Part shown: positions 8,665 through 19,325 of the stretch, in pieces
Position numbering within the stretch: the stretch's first letter is position 1
How the letters are laid out: each line of letters starts with the position of its first letter
Source: Arthrobacter sp. AFG20
Lineage (GTDB): Bacteria > Actinomycetota > Actinomycetes > Actinomycetales > Micrococcaceae
Assembly: GCF_002892795.1 (NCBI RefSeq)
Contig: NZ_PJMC01000003.1
Span: 309,068-373,067 of the forward strand
Direction of reading: 5' to 3'
DNA length: 64,000 nucleotides
The notes under the pieces: model-generated
What the model was told of the DNA's origin: nothing
Databases searched by the model: none
Seen by the model: the letters and a program-made list of their open reading frames with translations, nothing else
Position numbers and translations under genes: made by a program

Positions 8665-9074
8665 CCGACAACACGATCCGCCTCACGCGCCACTTCCCGC
8701 ACCCGCCCGAGGCAGTCTGGAAGGCGCTCACCACGCCCGACCTGCTCGCACGCTGGTGGGCGCCCGGTGATATCGCCCCCACGGTTGGACATCGCTTCAC
8801 CCTGGACATGGGCGCGTGGGGCACCCAGCAGTGCGAAGTCCTGAGCGTCGACCCCGGCGCCTCGATCAGCTTCCTGTTTGCCGAAGGCGCCCTGGACACC
8901 ACCGTCACCTGGACGCTTGAGACCGTCGAGGACGGCACCGTGCTGCACCTCGAGCACACCGGATTCCAGCTGGACACTCCGATGGGCCGGCAGGCCTTCG
9001 ACGGCATGGGCAATGGCTGGCCCGGCGTGCTGTCCCGGATCGACGGCGTCCTGGTCGGGGCGCCGCGAGCGTAA
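8661..9074 (+). CDS. SRPBCC/AHSA1-domain protein
   Basis: This 137-residue single-domain START-like protein begins TRHFPHPPEAVWKALT with the RWWAPGD motif typical of the AHSA1 (activator of Hsp90 homologue) branch. Such proteins form a hydrophobic ligand pocket. It is coupled to the ArsR gene by an ATGA overlap, which suggests the repressor controls it. The ligand and role are unknown. A perfect hairpin terminator follows about 30 bases after the stop. Confidence 0.75.
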   Translation: MTDNTIRLTRHFPHPPEAVWKALTTPDLLARWWAPGDIAPTVGHRFTLDMGAWGTQQCEVLSVDPGASISFLFAEGALDTTVTWTLETVEDGTVLHLEHTGFQLDTPMGRQAFDGMGNGWPGVLSRIDGVLVGAPRA

Positions 9075-9106
9075 CGCCCCAGGGCAAGATACAGACCGCA
9101 AACATC

Positions 9107-9141
9107 AGGACGGGCCGGCACCTCGAGTGCCGGCCCGTCCT
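9107..9141 (+). terminator. Perfect 15-bp hairpin after SRPBCC gene
   Basis: AGGACGGGCCGGCAC at 9107-9121 pairs perfectly with GTGCCGGCCCGTCCT at 9127-9141 around a 5-base loop. There is no strong T-run, as is common for actinobacterial terminators. It separates the ArsR/SRPBCC pair from the glyoxylate genes. Confidence 0.6.
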
Positions 9142-9235
9142 GCGCTTCCGCGAGGCTCCAGAGCTGCGTCATCGCCAACGTCGTCCATTCACCCCAACCG
9201 CTCCCCTTGACTCCCCGACCACCCTTTCCCTACAC

Positions 9236-9273
9236 TTTTCATAAAGCAGAATCTAAATTCCACAAAGCGGAAA
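9236..9273. promoter_or_regulatory. Tandem IclR-type operators upstream of hyi
   Basis: TTCC at 9258-9261 and GGAA at 9269-9272 flank ACAAAGC, giving the TTCC-N7-GGAA form known for IclR-family regulators such as AllR and GylR. A second, weaker copy, TTTC-ATAAAGC-AGAA at 9237-9251, lies exactly 21 bp upstream, two helical turns away on the same face. They sit about 75 bases before hyi and are the likely control point of the glyoxylate gene run. Confidence 0.55.
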
Positions 9274-9333
9274 CGGTAGAACAACCGAGAAGCAGGGAAG
9301 ATAGATCAAAGCCCTCCCCCGGAAGGACCTACG

Positions 9334-10134
9334 ATGACGTACACAGTGAACTGCTCCATCCTGCTGACGGAGCTGCCCCTGCTCGAGCGCCCCGCAGCCG
9401 CGAAAGCGGCGGGTTTTGACGCCGTCGAGTTCTGGTGGCCCTTTGAGAGCTCAGTCCCTTCCGACGTCGAGACCACGGCCTTCGAGCGCGCCATCACCGA
9501 CGCCGGCGTCCAGCTCTCCGGCCTGAACTTCAACGCCGGCAACATGCCGGGCGGTGACCGCGGCCTGGTGTCCTGGAAGGGACGCTGCTCCGAGTTCAAG
9601 GACAACATCGACGTCGTCGCCGGCATTGGTGAGCGCCTCGGCTGCACGGCCTTCAACGCCCTCTACGGCAACCGCCAGGAGGAATTCAGCCCGGAGGAGC
9701 AGGACGAACTGGCGGCCAGGAACCTGGCCGCGGCCGCCGAGGGCGTTGCCCGCATCGGCGGCACCGTCCTCCTCGAACCCGTCAGCGGTGCCCCACGGTA
9801 CCCGCTCCTCAAGGCCCAGGATGCGCTCGACGTGATCGCCCGGGTCAAGGCGGAATCCGGCGCGCAGAACATCAAGCTGCTCGCGGACTTCTACCACCTG
9901 GCGGTCAACGGGGACGACGTCGCCGCCGTCATCGAGAACCACGCCAAGGACTTCGGCCACATCCAGATTGCCGACAACCCCGGCCGCGGGGCTCCCGGAA
10001 CCGGCGAGCTTCCCCTCGGCGAGTGGATCGCCCGCAGCCGCGAGCTCGGCTACGACGGCTACATCGGCCTCGAATACAAGGAACCGCAGGAAACCGCCTT
10101 CAGCTGGGCGATCCGCGAACACGCCGCCAGCTAG
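9334..10134 (+). CDS. hyi: Hydroxypyruvate isomerase
   Basis: This TIM-barrel isomerase interconverts hydroxypyruvate and tartronate semialdehyde in the glycerate pathway of glyoxylate assimilation. The 266-residue protein has the family start YTVNCSILLTELPLLERP and the metal/active-site segments VLLEPVSG, LLADFYHL, HIQIADNPGRGAPGTGE and YIGLEYKE, with the conserved Glu, Asp, His and Glu ligands. GGAAGGA precedes the ATG at 9334. It is the first gene of a run with tartronate semialdehyde reductase, glyoxylate carboligase and glycerate kinase, which makes this call stronger than homology alone. The twin IclR-type palindromes upstream probably regulate it. Confidence 0.88.
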   Translation: MTYTVNCSILLTELPLLERPAAAKAAGFDAVEFWWPFESSVPSDVETTAFERAITDAGVQLSGLNFNAGNMPGGDRGLVSWKGRCSEFKDNIDVVAGIGERLGCTAFNALYGNRQEEFSPEEQDELAARNLAAAAEGVARIGGTVLLEPVSGAPRYPLLKAQDALDVIARVKAESGAQNIKLLADFYHLAVNGDDVAAVIENHAKDFGHIQIADNPGRGAPGTGELPLGEWIARSRELGYDGYIGLEYKEPQETAFSWAIREHAAS

Positions 10135-10186
10135 CGGTTTCGCTCCCCCACCCGCACCACCCAAAGACTTCAGAAAGAGAACCATC

Positions 10187-11065
10187 ATGAGCAACGTTGC
10201 AGTTATCGGACTCGGAATCATGGGCCTGCCCATGGCCATCAACCTGGTCAAGGCCGGCCACACCGTCACCGGCTTCAACCGCAGCCAGGACAAGATCGAC
10301 AAGCTCGTCTCCGAAGGCGGCAAGGGCGCCTCCAGCATCGCCGACGCCGTCAAGGATGCCGACGTCGTCGTCACCATGGTGCCGGACTCCCCCGATGTCG
10401 AAGGCGTCGTCAGCGGCAAGGACGGCGTCTTCGCCAACGCCAAGCAGGGCACCCTGTGGATCGACGCATCCAGCATCCGCCCCGACGTCGCCAAGCGCCT
10501 GTCCGACGACGCCAAGGCAGCCGGCATCCGCCCGCTCGATGCCCCCGTCTCCGGCGGCGAACAGGGCGCCATCGACGCCGTCCTGTCCATCATGGTCGGC
10601 GGCGACAAGGCAGACTTCGACGCAGCATCGGACGTCCTGAACGCAGTCGGCAAGACCATCGTCCACGTCGGCCCCTCCGGCTCCGGCCAGACCGTCAAGG
10701 CTGCCAACCAGCTGATCGTCGCCGTCAACATCGAGGTCCTCGGCGAGGCCATCGCCTTCCTTGAGGCCTACGGCGTGGACACCGACGCCGCCCTCAAGGT
10801 CCTCGGCGGCGGCCTGGCCGGCTCCAAGGTCCTCGACCAGAAGGGCCAGAAGATGCTGGACCGCAACTTCGACCCCGGCTTCCGTCTGGCCCTGCACCAC
10901 AAGGACCTGGGCATCGTCACCTCCGCGGCCCGCGAAGCCAACGTCTCCATCCCGCTCGGCGCCGTCGTCGCCCAGCTCGTCGCCGCCACCGTCAACCAGG
11001 GCGACGGCGGCCTGGACCACTCGGGACTCTTCAAGCAGGTCCTGCAGCTCTCTGGTCGAAAGTAA
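10187..11065 (+). CDS. glxR: Tartronate semialdehyde reductase
   Basis: This 2-hydroxy-3-oxopropionate reductase converts tartronate semialdehyde to D-glycerate with NAD(P)H. It belongs to the beta-hydroxyacid dehydrogenase family. The 292-residue protein starts at ATG 10187 behind AGAAAGAG; a longer frame extends back into hyi but is not credible. The Rossmann motif GLGIMG is at residues 8-13, the substrate motif LDAPVSGGEQGA at 118-129, and the catalytic lysine is K171 in GQTVKAANQ. It lies about 50 bases after hyi. A long inverted repeat follows before gcl. Confidence 0.9.
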   Translation: MSNVAVIGLGIMGLPMAINLVKAGHTVTGFNRSQDKIDKLVSEGGKGASSIADAVKDADVVVTMVPDSPDVEGVVSGKDGVFANAKQGTLWIDASSIRPDVAKRLSDDAKAAGIRPLDAPVSGGEQGAIDAVLSIMVGGDKADFDAASDVLNAVGKTIVHVGPSGSGQTVKAANQLIVAVNIEVLGEAIAFLEAYGVDTDAALKVLGGGLAGSKVLDQKGQKMLDRNFDPGFRLALHHKDLGIVTSAAREANVSIPLGAVVAQLVAATVNQGDGGLDHSGLFKQVLQLSGRK

Positions 11066-11096
11066 CCCAGACCGGGAGTAACAGCCCGCCTCCCCC

Positions 11097-11161
11097 GGAG
11101 TTTTTGTCCAGATAATCGGCCCTGAGGGACCTTTAGCGGCCATTATCTGGACAAAAACTCC
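11097..11161. repeat. Perfect 20-bp inverted repeat between glxR and gcl
   Basis: The arms 11097-11116 and 11142-11161 are perfectly complementary, with GTTTTTGTCCAGATAAT as the main part of the left arm. The 25-base spacer contains further short complementarity (GGCC/GGCC). The T-run is inside the left arm and the A-run in the right, so it is not a normal intrinsic terminator on either strand. It looks like an intergenic repeat element or an mRNA-stabilising/attenuating hairpin in the middle of a gene run. Confidence 0.75.
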
Positions 11162-11271
11162 CACCAACAGCAGAACTTGAGATCCGCCGTCGTACATAAC
11201 GACGGCGGCTCCCCCGGTACACCCAAATTCAGCCCAGCAGGGCTAAAACAATGACTTTCAAGGAGCACACC

Positions 11272-13050
<1,779 letters not shown>

Positions 13051-13121
13051 TCCCCTGCGGGACTGACAACCTGCGGGACTCTAAACCAGCCGCACCGAAA
13101 AGTACCGAAGATAGGCAAGCA

Positions 13122-14333
13122 ATGCGCATCGTGATCGCGCCGGACAAGTTCAAGGGCTCACTCTCCGCCCCGGACGTCGCCCGGCACCTTGAAGAAGGGC
13201 TCCGGAAGGGCTCCGCCACAGCGGCCGGCCCCGGCACCCTTGAGGTACTGGGCGCCCTTGAGGTACTGCGGATTCCCGTGGCCGACGGCGGCGAGGGCAC
13301 CCTCGACGCCGCCGTCGGCTCCGGCTTCACCCGCCGCCGCGCCGTAGTCAGCGGCCCCACCGGGCAGCCGCTGACAGCGGAGTTTGCGGTCCGCGGCCGG
13401 GAGGCCGTGATCGAAATGGCCACGGCTTCCGGCCTCGCCGTCCTCCCCGGGTACGACGGCGGGCGGCCGGGTTCCGCTTCTGCCCGGGCTGCCAGCAGCC
13501 TCGGCACCGGCGAGCTGATCCGCGCGGCGCTCGACGCCGGCTGCCGCCAGATCATCCTGGGCGTCGGCGGCAGCGCCAACACCGACGGCGGCGCGGGCGT
13601 GCTGCAGGGACTCGGCGCCCGGCTGCTCGGCGCCGCCGGCAACGAACTCCCCCTCGGCGGCGCCGCCCTGGCGGACCTGGCGGCCATCGACTTCTCCGGC
13701 TTCGACACCCGGCTGGAGGAATCCCGCTTCATCCTCGCGAGCGACGTGGACAACCCGCTGCTCGGACCCGAAGGCGCGGCGGCCATCTTCGGACCGCAGA
13801 AGGGCGCCACCGCCGCCGACGTCGGCGAACTGGACGCCGCCCTCGCCAACTTCGTCCAGGTCCTCGCCGCGGAGATCGGGCCGCGCGCGGTCAAGGCCGC
13901 CAGCGCACCGGGCGCCGGAGCGGCCGGCGGCGTCGGCTACGCTGCCATCGCGGCACTGGCGGCTTCACGCCGGCCGGGCATCGACGTCGTGCTTGAATTC
14001 ACCCGGCTGGCAGAGCGGCTGGCCGGAGCGGACCTGGTGATCACGGGCGAAGGCAGCCTGGACGAACAGAGCCTGCTGGGCAAGACGCCCATGGGCGTTG
14101 CCCGGGCAGCCGCCGGGGCCGGCGTGCCGGTGCTCGCCGTCTGCGGCCGCACCACGCTGACTCCGGAACAGCAGCAGAATTCCGGTTTCCGGCAGGTCTA
14201 CCCTCTGACCGCGCTGGAAAGCAGTGTAGAGATATGTATAGCTGAAGCAGGCAGACTGCTTGAAGAATTGGGTCAGCACATCGGCGTGCACCTGACCGAC
14301 AGTGCTTACACGAAGGAGCCCCTGAATGTCTGA
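13122..14333 (+). CDS. glxK: Glycerate kinase
   Basis: This GarK/GlxK-family kinase phosphorylates D-glycerate, feeding the glyoxylate carbons into lower glycolysis. The 403-residue protein opens with the family motif [10 protein letters not shown] at residues 6-15 and has [23 protein letters not shown] and [13 protein letters not shown], all conserved in this family. It lies 71 bases after gcl and overlaps the allantoinase start by 8 bases. Compared with shorter relatives it carries a small Gly/Leu repeat insertion ([10 protein letters not shown]). Confidence 0.9.
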   Translation: MRIVIAPDKFKGSLSAPDVARHLEEGLRKGSATAAGPGTLEVLGALEVLRIPVADGGEGTLDAAVGSGFTRRRAVVSGPTGQPLTAEFAVRGREAVIEMATASGLAVLPGYDGGRPGSASARAASSLGTGELIRAALDAGCRQIILGVGGSANTDGGAGVLQGLGARLLGAAGNELPLGGAALADLAAIDFSGFDTRLEESRFILASDVDNPLLGPEGAAAIFGPQKGATAADVGELDAALANFVQVLAAEIGPRAVKAASAPGAGAAGGVGYAAIAALAASRRPGIDVVLEFTRLAERLAGADLVITGEGSLDEQSLLGKTPMGVARAAAGAGVPVLAVCGRTTLTPEQQQNSGFRQVYPLTALESSVEICIAEAGRLLEELGQHIGVHLTDSAYTKEPLNV

Positions 14334-15669
14334 AGAACGCTTTGACCTGGTCATCCGGGGCCGGCGCATCCTCACCACCGCCGGGATCGCGGCCCGTGAA
14401 GTGGGCGTCCGCGGCGGCAAGATCGTCGCCCTCGAACCGCTGGGCAACGGCCTCGCCGGGGCCGAGGTCATCGAACTGGCCGACGACGAAACCCTGATCC
14501 CCGGCCTGGTGGACACCCACGTCCATGTCAACGAGCCCGGCCGCACCGAGTGGGAGGGCTTCGCCTCCGCCACCCGCGCCGCAGCCGCCGGCGGCGTTAC
14601 CACCATCATCGACATGCCGCTGAACTCCATCCCGCCCACCACCAACGTGGACGGCCTCAAGCTCAAGCGCGAGGTGGCCGAGGACCAGGCCTTCGTGGAC
14701 GTCGGATTCTGGGGCGGCGCCATCCCCGGCAACAAGGCCGACCTGCGCCCGCTGCACGACGAGGGCGTCTTCGGCTTCAAGTGCTTCCTGCTGCACTCTG
14801 GCGTGGACGAGTTCCCGCACCTGGAGGCGGACGAGATGGAGGAGGACATGCGCGAGCTGAAGTCCTTCGACTCGCTCATGATCGTCCACGCCGAGGACTC
14901 GCACGCCATCGACCACGCACCCCACCCCGGCGGCGCCCACTATTCCACCTTCCTGGCCTCCCGCCCCCGCGGCGCCGAGAACAAGGCAATCGCCGAGGTG
15001 ATCGAACGCGCCCGCTGGACCGGCGCCCGCGCCCACATCCTGCACCTCTCGTCGTCGGACGCGCTGCCCATGATCGCCTCGGCAAAGCGCGACGGCGTGC
15101 ACCTCACCGTGGAGACCTGCCCGCACTACCTCACGCTCATGGCCGAGGAAATCCCCGACGGCGCCACCGCATACAAGTGCTGCCCGCCCATCCGCGAGGC
15201 CTCCAACCGCGAGCTCCTCTGGCAGGGCCTGCAGGACGGCACCATCGACTGCATCGTCTCCGACCACTCCCCCTCGACCCTGGACCTGAAGGACCTCGAA
15301 AACGGCGACTTCGCCGTGGCCTGGGGCGGCGTCTCCTCGCTGCAGCTGGGCCTGTCCCTGATCTGGACCGAGGCCCGGCACCGCGGCATCCCGCTGGAAC
15401 AGGTGGTCTCCTGGATGGCCGAGAAGCCGGCCGCCCTGGCCCGCCTCTCCAACAAGGGCCAGCTGGCCCTGGGCTACGATGCCGACTTCTCCGTCTTCGC
15501 CCAGGACGAGGCCTTCGTGGTGGACGTGTCCAAGCTCAAGCACAAGAACCCCATCACCCCGTACGACGGCAAGGCACTCTCCGGCGTGGTCCGCCGCACG
15601 TACCTGCGCGGCAGCGTGGTGGACGGCCAGACCCCCGGCGGCAAGCTGATCCGCCGCGGCGGCGTCTGA
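14326..15669 (+). CDS. allB: Allantoinase
   Basis: This amidohydrolase opens the hydantoin ring of allantoin to allantoate, the entry to ureide breakdown that yields glyoxylate. The 447-residue protein has the HxH motif at H65 and H67 ([15 protein letters not shown]), the carbamylated lysine candidate K152 in [11 protein letters not shown], the metal histidines in IVHAEDSH and HILHLSSSD, and the catalytic Asp in VSDHSPST. The [10 protein letters not shown] signature separates allantoinase from dihydroorotase and dihydropyrimidinase. It overlaps glxK by 8 bases. No uricase or allantoate amidohydrolase is in the window. Confidence 0.92.
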   Translation: MSEERFDLVIRGRRILTTAGIAAREVGVRGGKIVALEPLGNGLAGAEVIELADDETLIPGLVDTHVHVNEPGRTEWEGFASATRAAAAGGVTTIIDMPLNSIPPTTNVDGLKLKREVAEDQAFVDVGFWGGAIPGNKADLRPLHDEGVFGFKCFLLHSGVDEFPHLEADEMEEDMRELKSFDSLMIVHAEDSHAIDHAPHPGGAHYSTFLASRPRGAENKAIAEVIERARWTGARAHILHLSSSDALPMIASAKRDGVHLTVETCPHYLTLMAEEIPDGATAYKCCPPIREASNRELLWQGLQDGTIDCIVSDHSPSTLDLKDLENGDFAVAWGGVSSLQLGLSLIWTEARHRGIPLEQVVSWMAEKPAALARLSNKGQLALGYDADFSVFAQDEAFVVDVSKLKHKNPITPYDGKALSGVVRRTYLRGSVVDGQTPGGKLIRRGGV

Positions 15670-15679
15670 GGACCGCGCG

Positions 15680-16321
15680 GTGGCTGTGCATGCCCATTCA
15701 CCGCGCGGCACTTCGGCCCCCTGGGGCGCCAAGGCCCCCGGTGCTGCCAAGGCCCACGGCCTGGCTGTCTGGGTAGCTCCCCCCGAAGGCCAGGACATCG
15801 ATCCGGAGGTCCTGGCCCGGGCCGCCGAGCTGGTGCTGGCGCGGGCCCTTCAATTTGCTCCGGAGGCGGAAGTCCACTGGCCCGCCGCCGGAGCTGCAAC
15901 TTCCGCCGCCGGGACGCACCCGGGCACGCCCCCAGGGGAGGGGGAACCCAGCGGTGCGCCCGACGGCGGAACCCCCGTGCCGCCGTCGGCCGGGCACGTC
16001 AGCCGGGTGGCCGTGGACCTTGCCCAGTCCGAAGTGCTGCTGGACGGCGAGCGGGTGCCGCTGACCGGCGTCGAATTCAAACTGCTGCGCTACCTGGTGG
16101 AGCACTGCTCACGGACCGTTGACCGGGAGGAGCTGCGGCTGTTCCTGGAATCGTTCGACTGCCCCGGCGCCGCGACCCGTTCCATCGACGTCTACGTGGG
16201 ACGGGTGCGGCGTAAGCTGCGCGGCGGCCGGCATGCGATCGCCACGGTCCGCGGCGGCGGCTACCGCTTCATCTGCGGACCCGCAGCAACCGTGCGCGGC
16301 CCGGCGGAATACAGTATCTAG
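15680..16321 (+). CDS. Winged-helix DNA-binding protein without receiver domain
   Basis: The C-terminal ~100 of 213 residues match the OmpR/PhoB winged helix: LTGVEFKLLRYLVEHCSRTV, then SIDVYVGRVRRKLR and TVRGGGYRF. There is no receiver domain with phospho-acceptor Asp. The N-terminal half has an N-terminal alpha/beta-looking segment and a Gly/Pro/Ala-rich linker. GTG 15680 is only 10 bases after allB, so it probably belongs to the glyoxylate/allantoin transcript. The target and signal are unknown. Confidence 0.72.
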   Translation: MAVHAHSPRGTSAPWGAKAPGAAKAHGLAVWVAPPEGQDIDPEVLARAAELVLARALQFAPEAEVHWPAAGAATSAAGTHPGTPPGEGEPSGAPDGGTPVPPSAGHVSRVAVDLAQSEVLLDGERVPLTGVEFKLLRYLVEHCSRTVDREELRLFLESFDCPGAATRSIDVYVGRVRRKLRGGRHAIATVRGGGYRFICGPAATVRGPAEYSI

Positions 16322-16404
16322 GGCTGCTGTTATCCATACAGTCCGACCAGTCATTGTGCTTGACCAGATTTTTCGCTCGACCCAGATCCATCAGAAGGAA
16401 TGCC

Positions 16405-16884
16405 ATGAGCCCCAAACTGACCACCAAGCTCCAGCCCGGAACCCAGGCGCCCGACTTCACTCTGCAGGACGCAGAAGGCAAGCAGACCGCGCTGGCCGAC
16501 TACCGCGGCAAGAATGTCATCGTATACTTCTACCCCGAGGCCGCCACCCCCGGCTGCACCACCGAGGCCTGCGACTTCCGCGACAACCTGGCCTCCTTCC
16601 AGGGCTCCGGCTACGCAGTGCTGGGCATCTCCCCCGACGCGCCGGAGAAGCTGGCCAACTTCACGGGCGACTTCGGGCTCACCTTCCCGCTGCTGGCTGA
16701 CGAGGACCACGCCGTGGCCCTGGCGTACGGCGCCTGGGGCGAGAAGCTGATCGACGGCGAAGTGCACGAGGGCATCGTCCGCTCCACCGTGGTGCTGGAC
16801 CCCGAGGGAAAAGTCACGCTGGCCCAATACCAGGTCAAGGCGCAGGGCCACGTCCAGGCGCTCCGCGAACAGCTCGGCGTCTAA
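16405..16884 (+). CDS. bcp: Thioredoxin-dependent thiol peroxidase (BCP)
   Basis: This peroxiredoxin of the bacterioferritin comigratory protein/PrxQ class reduces hydrogen and alkyl peroxides using thioredoxin. ATG 16405 lies behind AGAAGGAA, giving 159 residues. The peroxidatic cysteine is C51 in ATPGCTTEACDF and the second is C56, five residues on, the spacing of atypical 2-Cys PrxQ enzymes. The stop is followed at once by three tandem 32-bp repeat units and a large hairpin. It appears to be a stand-alone gene. Confidence 0.9.
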   Translation: MSPKLTTKLQPGTQAPDFTLQDAEGKQTALADYRGKNVIVYFYPEAATPGCTTEACDFRDNLASFQGSGYAVLGISPDAPEKLANFTGDFGLTFPLLADEDHAVALAYGAWGEKLIDGEVHEGIVRSTVVLDPEGKVTLAQYQVKAQGHVQALREQLGV

Positions 16885-17040
16885 CCCCGGACGCGTCCTC
16901 ACCTTTGGTCACCTCACCCCGGACGCGTCCTCACCTTTGGTCGCTTAACCCCCGATGCGTCCTCACCTTTGGTCGCTTAAACCGGAACGCTCCTGCATGA
17001 ACTGCAGGAGCGTTTCGGTTTAAGCGACAGGACCTGAGGA
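16885..17040 (+). repeat. Three 32-bp tandem repeats ending in a long imperfect hairpin
   Basis: Exact 32-bp units lie at 16885-16916, 16917-16948 and 16949-16980, each containing GCGTCCTCACCTTTGGTC. The third unit runs into a hairpin: 16960-16997 pairs with 17003-17040 around a 5-base loop, with one 7-base internal mismatch and one further mismatch in 38 positions. It fills the space between convergent bcp and purU, so it can act as a terminator for both. The same core occurs at 26814-26936. Confidence 0.85.
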
Positions 17041-17047
17041 AGGATTC

Positions 17048-17947
17048 CTACTTCAGGACGACGGTCCGGTTGCCGTTCAGGATGATCCGGCCTTCGCAGT
17101 GCCAGCGGACGGCGTTGCTGAGCGCCTTGCACTCGGTGTCCCGGCCGGCGGCGACCAGGTCGTCAGGGCCGAAGGTGTGGTCCACTTCGACCACCTGCTG
17201 CGCGATGATCGGGCCCTCGTCGAGTTCCGCGTTGACGTAGTGCGCGGTGGCGCCCACGGTTTTCACGCCACGCGCGTAGGCCTGGTGGTACGGCTTGGCC
17301 CCCTTGAACGACGGCAGGAACGAGTGGTGGATGTTGATCGCGCGGCCATCCAGCTTCCGCGCCAGGTCGTCGCTGAGGACCTGCATGTAGCGGGCCAGCA
17401 CCACCAGCTCGACGTCGAGCTCGTCCACGATTTCCAGCAGCCGTGCCTCCGCCTGCGGCTTGGTGGCCGCAGTGACAGGGACGTGGAAGAAGGGGATGTC
17501 GTGCCACTCCACAAGGGTCTGGTGGTCGGTGTGGTTGGACACCACGCCCACAACCTCGATGGGAAGCTCCCCCACCCGGGCCCGGAAGAGCAGGTCGTTG
17601 AGGCAGTGGCCGAACTTCGAGACCATGATCAGGACCTTGCGGCGGGACCCATTCCGTTCCAGCCGCCACTTCATGTCGTACTTCTCGGCCACCGGGGTGA
17701 ACGCGGCTCGCAGCTGCTCCAGCGTGGCTTCGTTGCCGTCGGACGCGAAGTGCACCCGCATGAAGAAGTGGCCTTCGGACCGATCGCCGAACTGCTTGTT
17801 GTCGATGATGTCGCAGCCGTACTCCAGCAGGAAGCCGGAGACGGCGTGCACGATGCCCGGGCCTTCGGGGCAGTCCAGGGTCAGGACGTGCTCGACGCCG
17901 CTGTTGGCCTGCCCGGAGGCGCGGTTCTCAGTCTGAATAGCAGTCAT
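17048..17947 (-). CDS. purU: Formyltetrahydrofolate deformylase
   Basis: PurU hydrolyses 10-formyl-THF to formate and THF, balancing the one-carbon pool. ATG 17947 gives 299 residues; a TTG five codons upstream overlapping sdaA is possible. An ACT domain spans about residues 18-95 (LTLDCPEGPGIVHAV). The formyltransferase-like domain follows, with NIHHSFLPSFKGAKPYHQAY and GATAHYVNAELDEGPII carrying the catalytic Asn/His/Asp set. It is the last gene of the glyA-sox-sdaA operon, starting 4 bases after the sdaA stop, so it should recycle THF loaded by sarcosine oxidase. Confidence 0.92.
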   Translation of the reverse strand: MTAIQTENRASGQANSGVEHVLTLDCPEGPGIVHAVSGFLLEYGCDIIDNKQFGDRSEGHFFMRVHFASDGNEATLEQLRAAFTPVAEKYDMKWRLERNGSRRKVLIMVSKFGHCLNDLLFRARVGELPIEVVGVVSNHTDHQTLVEWHDIPFFHVPVTAATKPQAEARLLEIVDELDVELVVLARYMQVLSDDLARKLDGRAINIHHSFLPSFKGAKPYHQAYARGVKTVGATAHYVNAELDEGPIIAQQVVEVDHTFGPDDLVAAGRDTECKALSNAVRWHCEGRIILNGNRTVVLK

Positions 17948-17951
17948 GGTT

Positions 17952-19325
17952 TCAGCACTCAATTACATTCACGGCGAGGCCTCCTCGAGAGGTTTCCTTG
18001 TACTTGGTTTTCATGTCGGCGCCGGTTTCGCGCATGGTCTTGATGGCCTTGTCCAGGGACACCTTGTGGCTGCCGTCCCCGTGCAAAGACAGGCGCGCGG
18101 CGTTGATGGCCTTGACGCTGGCGATCGCGTTCCGCTCGATGCACGGGATCTGCACCAGGCCGCCCACGGGGTCGCAGGTCAGCCCGAGGTTGTGTTCGAT
18201 CCCCACCTCGGCGGCGTTCTCCACCTGTTCGGGCGTGCCGCCCAGCACCTCGCAGAGCCCGGCGGCCGCCATGGAACAGGCCGAACCCACCTCGCCCTGG
18301 CAGCCCACCTCCGCACCGGAGATGGAGGCATTGATCTTGAACAGAATCCCGACGGCGGCCGCCGCCAGCAGGAAGCGCACCACACCGTCGTCGTCGGCTC
18401 CGGGAACAAACTTGACGTAGTAATGCAACACCGCCGGCACGATTCCGGCCGCACCGTTGGTGGGGGCGGTGACGATGCGGCCGCCGGCCGCGTTCTCCTC
18501 GTTGACCGCCAGCGCGTAAAGGTTCACCCACTCCATCGCGCGGAGCGGGTCCGTGACGCCGGTGTCCGCCGTCAGCGTGCGGAACAACGACGGCGCCCGC
18601 CGCCTCACGTTCAGCCCGCCGGGCAGGATGCCTTCCGCGGCGCAGCCGTTGTCCACGCATTCGCGCATGACCGCCCACAGCTTCAGCAGCTCCTCGCGGA
18701 GCTCCGCCTCACTGCGCCACACCAGCTCATTGGCCAGCATCACGTCGGAGATCGACATGCCTTCACGGCTGCAGATCTCCAGGAGCTCGTTAGCCGTAGT
18801 GAACGGGTACGGCAGCGCGGTTTCGTCCGCCACCACCTTGGCGCCGGCGTCGGCATCACCGTCAACGACGAAACCGCCGCCGATGGAGTAGAAACTCCGT
18901 TCACTGAGCACCGTACCGGTGTGGTCCAGGGCGCGAAAGGTCATGCCGTTAGGGTGGGCCGGGAGGGACTTGCGCCGGTGCAGCACCACGTCCTCGTCCC
19001 AGTTGAAGTCCACCCGGTGGTCCCCGCCGATGCGCAGCTCGGCGTCCAGGGCGGCGGCTGCCACCTGGTCATCGGCTGTGGAAGTGTCCACGGTCTCCGG
19101 GTCCAGGCCCTGCAGGCCCAGCACCACGGCCTTGTCGGAGCCGTGGCCCCGGCCGGTGGCACCGAGCGACCCAAACAGCTCTGCCTGGACCCGGGTGGTG
19201 GAGCTCAGCAGCCCGCCGCCCTTGAGCCCGTCGGCGAACTGCTTCGCCGCCCGCATCGGGCCGACCGTGTGTGACGACGACGGCCCGATGCCAACGGAAA
19301 AGAGGTCCAGCGCGCTGAGCGCCAT
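17952..19325 (-). CDS. sdaA: L-serine ammonia-lyase, single-chain iron-sulfur type
   Basis: This enzyme deaminates L-serine to pyruvate and ammonia. The 457-residue protein has beta and alpha domains fused in one chain. The N-terminus shows [18 protein letters not shown], and the 4Fe-4S cysteines lie in [10 protein letters not shown] and [18 protein letters not shown]. The start overlaps the soxG stop by one base (TGATG). In this operon it converts the serine made by SHMT from sarcosine-derived glycine into pyruvate. It needs an oxygen-sensitive cluster, as is known for the family. Confidence 0.93.
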   Translation of the reverse strand: MALSALDLFSVGIGPSSSHTVGPMRAAKQFADGLKGGGLLSSTTRVQAELFGSLGATGRGHGSDKAVVLGLQGLDPETVDTSTADDQVAAAALDAELRIGGDHRVDFNWDEDVVLHRRKSLPAHPNGMTFRALDHTGTVLSERSFYSIGGGFVVDGDADAGAKVVADETALPYPFTTANELLEICSREGMSISDVMLANELVWRSEAELREELLKLWAVMRECVDNGCAAEGILPGGLNVRRRAPSLFRTLTADTGVTDPLRAMEWVNLYALAVNEENAAGGRIVTAPTNGAAGIVPAVLHYYVKFVPGADDDGVVRFLLAAAAVGILFKINASISGAEVGCQGEVGSACSMAAAGLCEVLGGTPEQVENAAEVGIEHNLGLTCDPVGGLVQIPCIERNAIASVKAINAARLSLHGDGSHKVSLDKAIKTMRETGADMKTKYKETSRGGLAVNVIEC

